DNA of 64,000 bases from Nocardioides sp. WS12 (GTDB taxonomy: Bacteria; Actinomycetota; Actinomycetes; Propionibacteriales; Nocardioidaceae), in the NCBI RefSeq assembly GCF_014108865.1, contig NZ_CP053928.1:3720001-3784000 (forward strand), in the 5' to 3' direction. Positions 10,101-18,096 of the stretch are shown one piece after another (the stretch's first letter is position 1; every line of letters begins with the position of its first letter). The notes under the pieces are model-generated. The model saw only the letters and a list, made by a program, of their open reading frames with translations. It was not told where the DNA came from and ran no database searches. The position numbers and the translations under genes are program-made.

Positions 10101-11186
10101 GCCGCCGGCAAGGCATGGGTCAAGGGCAAGGCAGCCGCCGGCAAGAACTGGGTCAAGGACAAAGCGGCGGCCGCCGGTGCGGGACTGAAGAAGCTCAAGG
10201 ACCGGATGCTCGGCATCACCTTCCGGCAGGAGTTCGACGCGGACGGCGAGAAGCACTCGGTCTACTCCAAGAAGGGCGCCCCCAACGTCCTTTACACGGC
10301 CTCCACCCCCACCCCGAGCGCGACCGCCGCGCCGACACCCACAGTCAAGGACATCGACCGCCAGTACCGCGCGACGATCGACGACTACGTGGCGACGGTG
10401 AAGCGGATCGAGACCGATCCGACTGCCAAGGGTCGGGCGGAAGCGTTGAAGACCCGAGCCGACCAGCTCTTTCACCAGTTGGTCGACGCGACCAGGGCCC
10501 ACTTCACCACCAAGGCTGGCGGGACCAAGGGGAAGGATCCAGGCAAGAGCGCGCCCGGAATAAGTCCGCCCACCATCGGCAAGCACGGCGCGAAGCCGCC
10601 CAGCAACCGCGGCGGACACTGGCTGCACTGGACCGAGTCCGAGCACGTGATCCCCTTCGCGGTGGGCAAGCAGGTCTGGGCGGCACTGGAGCAGTACATG
10701 CCGTGGCGCGGTTCGCGAGCGGACAACCATCAGACGACGATCATGATTTACGAGCGGGCCGCCCGCATCAAGACATCGGCCGACAATGCGATGAGCTCCA
10801 CGGTCAAGAAGTTGCTGCTCAACTCCGGCTTGATCGAACGCATCCGCCGAGGCCGGACCACGGGAGCGGTCGGACTCTCTGACGCGGATGCCACGGATGC
10901 GATCGCCCAGATCCAGGGCGCGGTGGACTACGCCCGCAAGGACGCTGTCGGCCGCACCAACCGCGCCATCCAGGACGAGAACCAGATGACCGAGCCCGGC
11001 AAGAGCAAGACCAACAGCCAGCGCCGCGGCAACGAGCCACCGAGCCCCGGACCTGCGGCCGTTGCCGCCGCAGCGCAGCAGCAGTTCGACGACATCATGC
11101 GGCTGGTGCGCGAGGAGGTCCTGCACGAAACCGGCGTCAAGGCGAAAGCCGAGCGGATCATGAACAAGCCGCCGACCCCGCGATGA
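7188..11186 (+). CDS. Orphan eCIS/polymorphic-toxin-like giant protein with putative nuclease C terminus
   Basis: A 1332-aa protein in distinct zones. Residues 42-60 carry LALQRNAGNAAVAAL, the L-Q-R-x-x-G-N-x-A-V-x-x-L motif seen in proteins loaded on extracellular contractile injection systems. Residues about 90-400 are Ala/Pro/Lys-rich and disordered, then a charged helical zone runs to about 700. Residues about 730-955 form an amphipathic helical core with MGWLFGQLGEAGIEIP, WLVSLLNPAAAFIKACK and IYDVVMFFVNN, a signature I know from such effectors. A Lys/Ala-rich linker (965-1007) precedes the C-terminal domain. There SEHVIPFAVG (about 1150) and DNHQTTIMIYERAA (about 1178) resemble HNH-like nuclease toxins. 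No HExxH (DUF4157 protease) is present, and no sheath, tube or immunity gene lies nearby. The start is the ATG giving MAGARHG. Domain reading is from pattern memory. Confidence 0.75.
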   Translation: MAGARHGAEAVKAEASHALDDGRRRAAGGSRPALGGSAGAVLALQRNAGNAAVAALMAAKGKGPSERAVVEIDGALREIKKDEPSIDVVETGLKQAKSLGVPVELEGPKPPASALAVTKTGFGPGSVAAKKPVPPPKSVPAVPAAAKAGAAKPKVAGGAPAAKAAGPIPAKGGGAAGAAAPVPIAADMLLQPPVAPVGTRPEEDPAFVRVTGGMKGVAKDKKSHPTAASKAQEAQGAALAPTDDIAGQAKAAKVDKMDSQQAGTFDKKAFIAAVKTAIEAKAPKTLKEACDPSASKAGEVKGEVKGMVSQGKDDAAHEIEASTEAAPDQSKAVAKPVTPMSQENPGAAPAIPAGGAVPKPAPAEQTNLEAGKHQADQEMADANVTDEQLAKSNEPEFEGALADKQQAAQHAKTAPAEYRQEERATLAQGHEQAEADTKAGVGAMQGAKGAAMTKLMAAKGTTKSKDEQKRAEVTTKIQGIFTATEADVKKTLEGIDPKVDAAFEKGEAGAKQAFESYVSAKMSAYKADRYSGWLGGLRWAKDKLLGMPDKVNEFYAAGREIYLKQMDGVIANVADIVGNDLKAAKERIAKGRGEIAAYVKTLSPDLRKVGSEAAKEIGDKFEQLESDVDNKQNEVVESLATKYVEARKGLDERIEALQAENKGLVDKAIGAIKAVINTIRELVAMLKNTLARAAAAIGDIIKDPIGFLGNLIGAIKGGINKFFANIGTHLKKGLMGWLFGQLGEAGIEIPDTFDVKGIIKLLASIFGLTWANIRNRIVKQIGEKAMAAVEKGVDIFQKIASGGIGAIWEMLVEKLGDIKNMIMEQIQDFVITKIITAGITWLVSLLNPAAAFIKACKLIYDVVMFFVNNAARIMKFVNTVIDGVVDIAKGNVSSVVNKIEDALGQMVPILIGFIASVLGIGGIGEKIKSIIQAIQKPFNKAIDFVIKTGLKLAGPVIRGLKGIGAKVKGKVAAGKAWVKGKAAAGKNWVKDKAAAAGAGLKKLKDRMLGITFRQEFDADGEKHSVYSKKGAPNVLYTASTPTPSATAAPTPTVKDIDRQYRATIDDYVATVKRIETDPTAKGRAEALKTRADQLFHQLVDATRAHFTTKAGGTKGKDPGKSAPGISPPTIGKHGAKPPSNRGGHWLHWTESEHVIPFAVGKQVWAALEQYMPWRGSRADNHQTTIMIYERAARIKTSADNAMSSTVKKLLLNSGLIERIRRGRTTGAVGLSDADATDAIAQIQGAVDYARKDAVGRTNRAIQDENQMTEPGKSKTNSQRRGNEPPSPGPAAVAAAAQQQFDDIMRLVREEVLHETGVKAKAERIMNKPPTPR

Positions 11187-11244
11187 TCCCGACGTCGTCG
11201 CGACCAACCGATGAGTCGCCGCGCGCGCACCGGTCTGTCCTGCC

Positions 11245-11751
11245 ATGAGCATTGCGAGCAGCCACATCCAGCCCTGTCTGTGGTTCGACGACACCCTCGA
11301 GGAAGCCGCGCGCTTCTACACCGGCATCTTCCCCAACTCCTCGATCGGACACCTGAGCCGCTACTCCGAGGGCAGTCCCGGCGAGCCCGGCACGGTGATG
11401 GCCGGCGAGTTCACTCTCGACGGGATGACCTTCCGCGGCATCAACGGAGGACCGGCGTTCCCGTTCACCGAGGCGGTCTCGTTCTCGGTCACGTGCCGCG
11501 ACCAGTCCGAGGTCGACTACTACTGGGACTCCCTGGTCGACGGCGGCCAGGAGTCGGTGTGCGGCTGGCTCAAGGACCGCTACGGCCTGTCCTGGCAGAT
11601 CGTCCCGGCGCGGCTCTACGAACTGGTGACCGACCCCGACCCGGCTCGCGCAGCCGCCGCGACGCAGGCGATGCTCGGCATGCGCCGGATCATCGTGACC
11701 GATCTGGAGGCGGCCGTCGACGCCGCCGTACGACGTCCGTCGGCAGGGTGA
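11245..11751 (+). CDS. VOC-superfamily protein, PhnB/3-demethylubiquinone methyltransferase-like fold
   Basis: A 168-aa protein of the glyoxalase/bleomycin-resistance (VOC) fold, of the PhnB-like branch. Typical words are QPCLWFDDTLEEAARFYTGIF at the start, the GGPAF/FSVTC strand in the middle and the YWDSLVDGGQE and DRYGLSWQIVP blocks. The true substrate is unknown; proteins of this branch are often mis-named 3-demethylubiquinone methyltransferases but lack a methyltransferase domain. It follows the eCIS-like gene by 58 bp in the same direction. There is no sign that it is an immunity protein, although its position would allow that. Confidence 0.85.
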   Translation: MSIASSHIQPCLWFDDTLEEAARFYTGIFPNSSIGHLSRYSEGSPGEPGTVMAGEFTLDGMTFRGINGGPAFPFTEAVSFSVTCRDQSEVDYYWDSLVDGGQESVCGWLKDRYGLSWQIVPARLYELVTDPDPARAAAATQAMLGMRRIIVTDLEAAVDAAVRRPSAG

Positions 11752-11858
11752 CTCAACACACAGCGCGCGGACGGACTGGACGCGACTAGCCTCATCGTTG
11801 TCCTTCAACGAACGTGGACCCAGACTGGGCCGCGAGTCCGAAGAAAGCGAGCTCGACG

Positions 11859-12737
11859 ATGAGCAGCACCCCCGAAGAAACCGCTCCGTACGGCGGCGCC
11901 CCCGCAGCCACCGCGGCAGCTCCGGCCACCGGTCCGGCGCCGATCAAGCGGATCCGTACCCACCACGTGCGCGAGATGAAGCAGCGCGGCGAGCGGATCT
12001 CCATGCTGACCAGCTACGACCAGGTGACGGCACAGATCTTCGACGAGGCCGGGATCGAACTCCTGCTCGTCGGCGACAGCGCCTCCAACAACGTCCTCGG
12101 CAACTCGACGTCGCTGCCGATCACGGTCGATGAACTGATCCCGCTGACCCGCGCCGTGAGCCGCTCGGTCTCCCGCGCGATGGTCGTCGGGGACCTCCCC
12201 TTCGGCTCGTACCAGGCCTCGCCCGAGCAGGGCTATCTCACCGCTGTCCGCTTCATGAAGGAGGGCGGCGCGCACTGCGTGAAGCTCGAGGGCGGCGTCG
12301 AGATGGCTCCCCAGATCGAGAAGATGGTCAAGGGTGGCATCCCCGTGATGGCCCACATCGGCTTCACCCCTCAGTCCGAACACACCCTCGGCGGCTACCG
12401 CGTCCAGGGCCGTGGCGAGGCGGCCGAGCGCGTCCTGCGCGATGCTCTCGCCGTCCAGGAGGCCGGCGCGTTCGCCGTCGTCATGGAGATGGTGCCCGGT
12501 GACGTGGCTGCCGAGATCACCCAGAAGCTCGAGATCTCCACCATCGGCATCGGTGCCGGCAACCAGTGCGACGGCCAGGTGCTGGTGTGGCAGGACGCCT
12601 TCGGCCTGCGCACCGGCAAACTCCCCCGCTTCGTCAAGCAGTACGCCGACGTCCGCTCCGTGCTGCTCGACGCCGCCCGCGCCTACGACTCCGAGGTCAA
12701 GTCGAGCGCGTTCCCCGCGCCCGAGCACACCTTCTGA
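11859..12737 (+). CDS. panB: 3-methyl-2-oxobutanoate hydroxymethyltransferase (ketopantoate hydroxymethyltransferase)
   Basis: Adds a hydroxymethyl group from methylenetetrahydrofolate to 2-oxoisovalerate, the first step towards pantothenate and coenzyme A. The 292-aa sequence has the family landmarks SMLTSYDQVTAQIFDEAGI, LLLVGDSASNNVLG, GGAHCVKLEGG, PVMAHIGFTPQS and IGIGAGNQCDGQVLV. A 30-residue Ala/Pro-rich tail precedes the domain. The start is the ATG giving MSSTPEETAPYGG, with AAGAAAGCGAG upstream; an in-frame GTG at 11814 is less likely. No panC or panD is nearby. It ends three bases before a 50-bp palindrome. Confidence 0.95.
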   Translation: MSSTPEETAPYGGAPAATAAAPATGPAPIKRIRTHHVREMKQRGERISMLTSYDQVTAQIFDEAGIELLLVGDSASNNVLGNSTSLPITVDELIPLTRAVSRSVSRAMVVGDLPFGSYQASPEQGYLTAVRFMKEGGAHCVKLEGGVEMAPQIEKMVKGGIPVMAHIGFTPQSEHTLGGYRVQGRGEAAERVLRDALAVQEAGAFAVVMEMVPGDVAAEITQKLEISTIGIGAGNQCDGQVLVWQDAFGLRTGKLPRFVKQYADVRSVLLDAARAYDSEVKSSAFPAPEHTF

Positions 12738-12739
12738 CA

Positions 12740-12789
12740 GAGTTGGGTGGGTGAGAGTGACCCATAGGTCACCCTCACCCACCCAACTC
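12740..12789. repeat. 50-bp near-perfect palindrome, copy A (likely bidirectional terminator)
   Basis: The two 25-base halves pair at 23 of 25 positions around the centre at 12764/12765; each half starts GAGTTGGGTGGGTGAG. It sits between panB and the convergent AbiEi/DUF559-like gene and overlaps that gene's stop codon by two bases. A second copy in opposite orientation lies at 13756-13805, so the two copies flank that gene. Terminator activity is inferred from position. Confidence 0.8.
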
Positions 12790-13702
12790 AGGCGGCAGGA
12801 ACGCCAAGCAGCCGGAGATCGCGGGCCACGCGATCCGGCTCGTCGCGAAGTTCCCTCGCCGTGCAACGCACGACCACCCGGTTCGGTGAGGTGAGAGCGC
12901 GCTGACGAGCAAGGTCGTCCTCCCAGTTCTCCACGTCCATGTGGAACGCGCCGTCCACCTCGAGCACCAGGATCCGGCCGTCGGCGAGCAGCCACTCGCA
13001 GTCGGTGAAGCGCAGCCGGCCCGAGGAGTCCCTTCTCCTGACCTGCCGCACCGGCGGAGCCAGCCCGAACCGTTTGCACATCCGCCTCACGTCGATCTCC
13101 GCGACCGAATGCGCGCCGCCCGCAATTTCCCGGATCACGCGCCGGAACCGATCAGCACCGCGAAGCGGTCGCATCCGGTCGACCCATTCGAGCAGTTGGT
13201 CTGGTGAGGTCAGCCTCTGCTGGACCGTGGCCGCGAGCACGCCCTCGGCCGTTCTGGCCGAACGCTGCGCAGACGCGAACCGAAGCACCGCTGGCTCGAC
13301 CCGACACATGGGCAGACCAGCAACTGACCGCTTCCAGTCCGTGAGCGGCCGGCGGGATCGCACGAACACCGTCCCCGGATGCCCAGCGCCGACGTCGGCA
13401 CTGTGCGGAACGAGGATCGTCACGTCGTCGCGGTGCCAGTTCCGCAGACCAGCGACCTCCGCTGCCGTGAGGTCGCCCACCAATGCGTCCGGACCACCGT
13501 GCAGCACCCCGAGCCACATGAGTTGCTCCCGCGACAACTCCCCTGTCGTCGTGCCGATCACGGTCGGCGTGTGATCGACCCACCGCCCGGTGTCGATGCG
13601 GTGACGAACGGCCCAGCGGTCGATGCCGTGCTCAGCGAGTTGAGCACGCGTCAGCAGACCACCCTGCGTCAGCGCACGTCGCTTCCAGTCCTCCCGAGAC
13701 AT
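12788..13702 (-). CDS. AbiEi-antitoxin-like HTH protein with C-terminal DUF559 (Vsr-like) domain
   Basis: A 304-aa protein. The N terminus, around LTQGGLLTRAQLAEHGI and AVRHRIDTGRWV, matches the winged-helix domain of AbiEi-type antitoxins. Residues about 230-300 (CEWLLADGRILVLEVDGAFH, LARQRALTSPNRVVVRCT) match DUF559, a small domain related to very-short-patch-repair endonucleases. Such fusions are common and scattered in actinobacteria; no AbiEii toxin partner is adjacent. The start is the ATG giving MSREDWKRR; the longer reading would run through the upstream palindrome. It lies between inverted 50-bp palindromes, suggesting it may have moved as a unit. Function is unknown; DNA binding or cleavage is inference. 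Confidence 0.78.
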   Translation of the reverse strand: MSREDWKRRALTQGGLLTRAQLAEHGIDRWAVRHRIDTGRWVDHTPTVIGTTTGELSREQLMWLGVLHGGPDALVGDLTAAEVAGLRNWHRDDVTILVPHSADVGAGHPGTVFVRSRRPLTDWKRSVAGLPMCRVEPAVLRFASAQRSARTAEGVLAATVQQRLTSPDQLLEWVDRMRPLRGADRFRRVIREIAGGAHSVAEIDVRRMCKRFGLAPPVRQVRRRDSSGRLRFTDCEWLLADGRILVLEVDGAFHMDVENWEDDLARQRALTSPNRVVVRCTARELRDEPDRVARDLRLLGVPAA

Positions 13703-13755
13703 GCAGGCCAGCCTGCCGGAAGCCCGGACACCTGCGCGCGCTCCTCCACAGCCCT

Positions 13756-13805
13756 GAGTTGGGTGGGTGAGGGTGACCCAGGGGTCACTCTCACCCACCC
13801 AACTC
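13756..13805. repeat. 50-bp near-perfect palindrome, copy B (inverted relative to copy A)
   Basis: Halves of 25 bases pair at 23 of 25 positions. The A/G difference that marks the two halves of copy A is reversed here, so copy B is the reverse complement of copy A. It begins 12 bases past the M3 peptidase stop, fitting a terminator for that gene, and lies 53 bases upstream of the DUF559-like gene start. Confidence 0.8.
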
Positions 13806-13817
13806 GGAGGTCAGGGG

Positions 13818-15845
13818 TCAGGCGAGTCCGCGCCGAGCGAGCAACGGCTCGATCGGGGCGGGCCTGCCGCGCCATTCCTCGTAGGACTCGAGCGGGTCGC
13901 GGGTGCCGCCGATGCCGATCACGTGGCGGCAGTAGCGGTCACCGTTCTCGCGGGTGAGGCCGCCGTTGTCCTTGAACCAGGCGACGGTGTCGGCGTCGAG
14001 CAACTCGCTCCAGATGTAGGAGTAGTACGCGGACGCGTAGCCCGAGCTGAAGCTGTGGGCGAAGTACGACGTCGCGTACCGCGGCGGCACCGCGGTGTTG
14101 TCCAGCCCGACGGCCGCCAGCGCCTGCTCTTCGAAGGTGAGCACAGCGGCGGGGTCGGTGGGGACGTCCTCGGGTGCGAGCTCGTGCCAGGCGAGGTCGA
14201 GGAGTGCTGCGGCGAGGTACTCGCTGGTCGCGAACCCCTCGTTGAAGGTCTCCGCAGCCTTGATCCGCTCGACGACGTCGGCCGGGATGGGCTCGCCGGT
14301 CTCGTGGTGCACGGCGTAGTTGGCGAGCACCTCGGGCCACAGGATCCACATCTCGTTGACCTGGGACGGGTATTCGACGAAGTCGCGGAAGACCGCGGTG
14401 CCGGAGAACTTCGGGTAGGTGGCGCGCGCCAGCAGGCCGTGAAGCGCGTGGCCGAACTCGTGGAACAGGGTGCGGGTCTCGTCCCAGGTGAGCAGCGTGG
14501 CCTCACCGGCAGCCGGCTTCGGGACGTTCAGGTTGTTGACGACCACGGCCGTGTCGACGCCCAGGAGCTCGGACTGGCTGACGAAACTGCTCATCCACGC
14601 CCCGCCACGCTTGGAGTCGCGGGTGTAGAGGTCGAGCAGGTAGAGGCCGATCGGATTGCCGTCCTGGCTGACCTCGAACACCCGGACCTCGGGGTGGTAG
14701 CCCTGCAGGTCGGTGCGTTCGGCGAAGGTCAGCCCGTACAACCGCTCGGCGGCGAAGAAGACCCCGTCCTGCAGGACCCGCTCGGCCTCGAACCACGGAC
14801 GCAGCGCGGCCAGGTCGACGTCGTACTGAGCGGAACGCACCTTCTCGGCGTAGAACGCCCAGTCGGCTGCTTCGACCGGGAAGCCCGCCTGTGCGGAGAG
14901 CGCGTCCTGTTCGCTGCGCGCATTGCGGGCGGCGGGCGCGGCCAGTCGTTCGAGGAGGGACCGCACCGCCTTGGGCGTACCTGCGGTGTTGTCCGCCGTC
15001 ACCACGGCGGCGTGGTTGTCGAAGCCGAGCAACTGCGCGCGCTCGGCGCGCAACCGGAGGATGTCGAGGGCGATCGAGCGGGTGTCGTGGTCGCCGCCGC
15101 GACTCCCCCGCGTCCGCTGCGCCGCGGACAACCGGCGGCGCACGTCGCGATCGGTGAGGGCCGCCAGATGGGGGTGGGCGGTCGGCAGCACGAGGGTGAG
15201 CAGGTACTTCCCCGACAGGCCCCGGGTGTCCGCGGCGGCAGCGGCCGCGGAGATCTCACCGGGCGTCAGGCCGTCGAGGTCGGCAACGTCGTCGATCACG
15301 ACGGCCAGGTCGTTGCTGTCGGCCTGGAGGGCGAGCTCGAACGCCGTCTCCTTGCTGGAGATGTCCTCGTTCAGCACACGCAGCCGCTGCTTCTCGTCCT
15401 CGCCCAGAGCAGCGCCGGCAAGGCGGAACTCGATGACATACCGTTCGACAAGGTACGACGCCTCGGGCTCGAGCGTGCTGCGCTGCCCGTCCACGACCTG
15501 CAACCGGGCCCAGAGATCGGCGTCGAGGAGGATCGCGTCACTGTGGGCCGCCAGGCGCGGGGCGAACTCCGCACGCACGGCGTCGACTGCCGGGCTGGAG
15601 TCGGCGCTGGCCTTGTTCGAGAAGACGCGCAGCACCCGGGTGAGGGCGATCCCGCTGCGCTCCAGCGGCACCAGGGTGTTGTCGAAGGTGGCCGGCTCCG
15701 GGTTGCCCGTGATGGCCGCGATCGCCGCGATCTGATCGGCCATGGCGACTTCGAGCGCCGGCCCGTAGTCGTCGTCGGAGATCTCCGCGAAGCGTGGCAG
15801 CTGGTGCGGGAGGTCACTGGATCCAAGAAGTGCGTCCGAGGTCAC
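13818..15845 (-). CDS. dcp: M3 family metallopeptidase, peptidyl-dipeptidase Dcp-like
   Basis: A 675-aa zinc peptidase of family M3A that degrades short peptides, probably in the cytoplasm because no signal peptide is visible. The HExxH zinc motif is HEFGH at 462-466, followed by the third-ligand region [18 protein letters not shown] and the conserved C-terminal block [21 protein letters not shown] with GIGGTRDP. The length fits the Dcp/oligopeptidase A group. The start is a GTG giving MTSDALLG. It is divergent from the acetyltransferase gene, with only 33 bp between the two starts. Choosing Dcp over oligopeptidase A is uncertain. Confidence 0.92.
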   Translation of the reverse strand: MTSDALLGSSDLPHQLPRFAEISDDDYGPALEVAMADQIAAIAAITGNPEPATFDNTLVPLERSGIALTRVLRVFSNKASADSSPAVDAVRAEFAPRLAAHSDAILLDADLWARLQVVDGQRSTLEPEASYLVERYVIEFRLAGAALGEDEKQRLRVLNEDISSKETAFELALQADSNDLAVVIDDVADLDGLTPGEISAAAAAADTRGLSGKYLLTLVLPTAHPHLAALTDRDVRRRLSAAQRTRGSRGGDHDTRSIALDILRLRAERAQLLGFDNHAAVVTADNTAGTPKAVRSLLERLAAPAARNARSEQDALSAQAGFPVEAADWAFYAEKVRSAQYDVDLAALRPWFEAERVLQDGVFFAAERLYGLTFAERTDLQGYHPEVRVFEVSQDGNPIGLYLLDLYTRDSKRGGAWMSSFVSQSELLGVDTAVVVNNLNVPKPAAGEATLLTWDETRTLFHEFGHALHGLLARATYPKFSGTAVFRDFVEYPSQVNEMWILWPEVLANYAVHHETGEPIPADVVERIKAAETFNEGFATSEYLAAALLDLAWHELAPEDVPTDPAAVLTFEEQALAAVGLDNTAVPPRYATSYFAHSFSSGYASAYYSYIWSELLDADTVAWFKDNGGLTRENGDRYCRHVIGIGGTRDPLESYEEWRGRPAPIEPLLARRGLA

Positions 15846-15878
15846 GGGCCCACTCTAGGCCTGTGGCACGATCCCGAC

Positions 15879-16634
15879 ATGCACGCCGAGGATCAGCACG
15901 TCCGCTCGCGGAAGAACCTCAAGCACCAGAGGGTCTCCCGCGTCGAAGTCGAAGGGCCCGTCTGGTTCATGGCCCCGACCGTGACCAAGACCGCGCTGCG
16001 GATCGGTGCGTTCAGCTACCTGGTCGGCGGCGTCATCGACTTCTGCTCGGAGATCGGCCGCTACTGCTCCGTGGCTGCCGGCGTGCGGATCGGCGAGCCC
16101 GACCACCCGACCGACTGGATGTCCACGTCTCCGTTCCAGTACGACGTCGGGCGGTTCGGGTGGCATCCGGACGCCGCCGAAGGGATCCCGGTCAAGGCCC
16201 ATGGCTTCCCCCGCGGACCGGCCGTCATCGGCAACGACGTGTGGATCGGGGCCAATGCCGTGATCCTGCGCGGTGTCACGATCGGGGACGGTGCCGTCGT
16301 GGCGGCGGGCGCCGTCGTGACGAAGGACGTGCCGTCGTACGCCATCGTGGGTGGGGTACCTGCCCGGGTGCTGCGCCCGCGCTTCGACGAGGACCTGATT
16401 GCCGAGCTCCTCGACGTCCAGTGGTGGCGGTTCAGTCCCAACCAGCTGGCCGGCCTGCCGTACGACGACCCGCGGGCCGCCGTCACCGAACTGCGCCGGC
16501 GCATCGCCGACGAGGGCCTGACGCCGTACGACGGCGAGTGGCGCGTCTACGAGGCGGACTCCGAACCGTCACCGCCACCTGCAGCAGCGCAGCGCCCGCA
16601 ACGGCGCTGGCGGTCCGTCGCTCGACGGGCCTGA
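15879..16634 (+). CDS. Hexapeptide-repeat acyltransferase, CatB/VatD-like
   Basis: A 251-aa left-handed beta-helix acyltransferase. Hexapeptide repeats run from about residue 40, broken by a loop with [17 protein letters not shown], the typical loop of xenobiotic O-acetyltransferases. They resume as [20 protein letters not shown] and end in [16 protein letters not shown]. The last 30 residues are Pro/Arg-rich. The acceptor is unknown: family members modify sugars, antibiotics or polyketides. The start is the ATG giving [13 protein letters not shown]. Its stop abuts that of the convergent lytic-transglycosylase gene with no spacer, so no classical terminator separates them. Confidence 0.87.
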   Translation: MHAEDQHVRSRKNLKHQRVSRVEVEGPVWFMAPTVTKTALRIGAFSYLVGGVIDFCSEIGRYCSVAAGVRIGEPDHPTDWMSTSPFQYDVGRFGWHPDAAEGIPVKAHGFPRGPAVIGNDVWIGANAVILRGVTIGDGAVVAAGAVVTKDVPSYAIVGGVPARVLRPRFDEDLIAELLDVQWWRFSPNQLAGLPYDDPRAAVTELRRRIADEGLTPYDGEWRVYEADSEPSPPPAAAQRPQRRWRSVARRA

Positions 16635-17921
16635 TCAGGGAGTCGGCGCGGCAGCCTCGACGGCCGGCTCTGTGGTCGGCTCGGGACTCGGCGCCGGAGG
16701 TTCCTCCTGCGCAAGTTCCCGGTCGGCCGAGGCCGTCGGCTCCTGCGTGGGCTCGGGTGCCGGCTCCGGAGCGGGTTCCGGTGCGGGCGGGTCAACGGGT
16801 TCCGGCTCCGGCTCGGGCTCGGTGGACGGCGCCGGTTCGTTGGGCTCCTCCGAGGGCGGGTCAACAGGGTCGCCCGGGTCGCTCGGGTCGACCGTTCCGT
16901 CAGCGCCGTCGTCACCCGGGTCGGCGGGCGGCGGTGTGGCCTCCTCGCCCGCGGGTTCCTCACTCGACGGCGCCGGCTGGGTCGACCCGTTGGGGGCCGC
17001 CGCACGCGCAGGGCGGGCACAGTCGCAGATCTCGGTGAGGTTCTCGGGAATCGGAATGGTGCCCGGGAAGGGCAGGAAAACCGGCACGGTCGCCATCTCG
17101 ACGGCGTACACGGCCGACAACTCGACCACGGTCGCGGCGAAGCCCGGCGTGTTGTGGAAGGCCGTCAACGCCTTGTGCAAGGTCTTCTCGTCAGCCAGGT
17201 CCCGGCCGCCGGCGCACAGCACCACGGCCGCCGCCAGCGAAGCATCGTCCACGTCCTGCGGATTGCGTACGTCGTCGGTGTCCGCATCGACTGCCACGGC
17301 AGCCCACGTGGCCGGCATCAGTCCGAACGGCCCGACGGGCGCGTCCCACCGAAGGTCGCGGTCGAGCTTGCCTGCGTCGGTGTCATCGACGGTTCCGCGG
17401 CCACCCTTGCCGTCGAGGGGCTGCCCCACGAGCGCCGGAGTGACCAGTCCACTCACGTCGACCTTGTGCGTCCCGTCCTCGCCCAGTCCGTGATTGGACT
17501 CGATCCGCGCGATGGCGGCGAGGGTCAGCCAGTCCAGGTGGCAGTCGGCGGTGAGATTGATGATGGCGGCTGCACGCTGATAGGCGGCCGACGTACCCAG
17601 CGGGGCGTCCAGCAGCGCACCCGGGTACCGCGCGGCGAGCGGCGCGCGTCGTACCAGGGCAATCGGTTCCACGAAGGCCGGAGCGGGCTCGACGGCGGCC
17701 GGGATCTGGACTTCCACCGCAGGCACCGACGCGGTCGGCCCGGCCGGGGCGGCGGCAGGAGAGGTGTCGTCCGAGGTGATCCGGCTGACCAGACTGGTCT
17801 GTGACAGGACGACGGCCAGTACGACAATCAGGACGGCTGCGAGCGTCGCAGCCGTGACGCGCCCTGGCCACCGCGACGCACGATGACGGCGCCGCTGGAT
17901 GAGCCTGGTGGCGACCCCCAT
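16635..17921 (-). CDS. Membrane-anchored lytic-transglycosylase-like protein with Pro/Glu-rich tail
   Basis: A 428-aa cell-envelope protein. A basic N terminus (RLIQRRRHRASRWPGR) is followed by one membrane segment at about 25-42, so the rest should lie outside. Residues about 110-260 match MltB-type lytic transglycosylases: LAAIARIESNHG with the likely catalytic Glu, GPFGLMPATWA, and DADTDDVRNPQDVDDASLAAA. The C-terminal 120 residues are low complexity with EPEP and APEPAPEP repeats and may cross the wall. The ATG at 17921 is chosen because GGAGG lies six bases upstream; the GTG six bases earlier would leave no spacing. It would cut peptidoglycan glycan strands. Confidence 0.85.
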   Translation of the reverse strand: MGVATRLIQRRRHRASRWPGRVTAATLAAVLIVVLAVVLSQTSLVSRITSDDTSPAAAPAGPTASVPAVEVQIPAAVEPAPAFVEPIALVRRAPLAARYPGALLDAPLGTSAAYQRAAAIINLTADCHLDWLTLAAIARIESNHGLGEDGTHKVDVSGLVTPALVGQPLDGKGGRGTVDDTDAGKLDRDLRWDAPVGPFGLMPATWAAVAVDADTDDVRNPQDVDDASLAAAVVLCAGGRDLADEKTLHKALTAFHNTPGFAATVVELSAVYAVEMATVPVFLPFPGTIPIPENLTEICDCARPARAAAPNGSTQPAPSSEEPAGEEATPPPADPGDDGADGTVDPSDPGDPVDPPSEEPNEPAPSTEPEPEPEPVDPPAPEPAPEPAPEPTQEPTASADRELAQEEPPAPSPEPTTEPAVEAAAPTP

Positions 17922-18096
17922 TGTCACCCTCCTCAGTCCGGTCGGAGTTCACCAGTGTTCGCCTGTCGGCGCCGATGTGCACGCGATTCCGGGATATCTG
18001 CCCCTTCAAGCAGCGATCTTTACCCTTCGGTCCCCTCGGCGCCGTGTCAGGGGCATCGCCCGTCCACCTTCCGCCACCGGATGAGAAGATGCGCGC

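Noticed and set aside
7188..11186. DUF4157 metalloprotease at the N terminus
   Set aside because: No HExxH motif is present in the protein.
12740..13805. Insertion sequence with terminal inverted repeats
   Set aside because: The enclosed gene shows no transposase motif and there is no target-site duplication next to the palindromes that I can see. The pair is reported as repeats only.
16672..17493. Gly/Ser-rich plus-strand frame opposite the transglycosylase-like gene
   Set aside because: It mirrors the Pro/Glu-rich tail on the minus strand. The minus-strand reading has a proper ribosome-binding site, membrane anchor and enzyme motifs.
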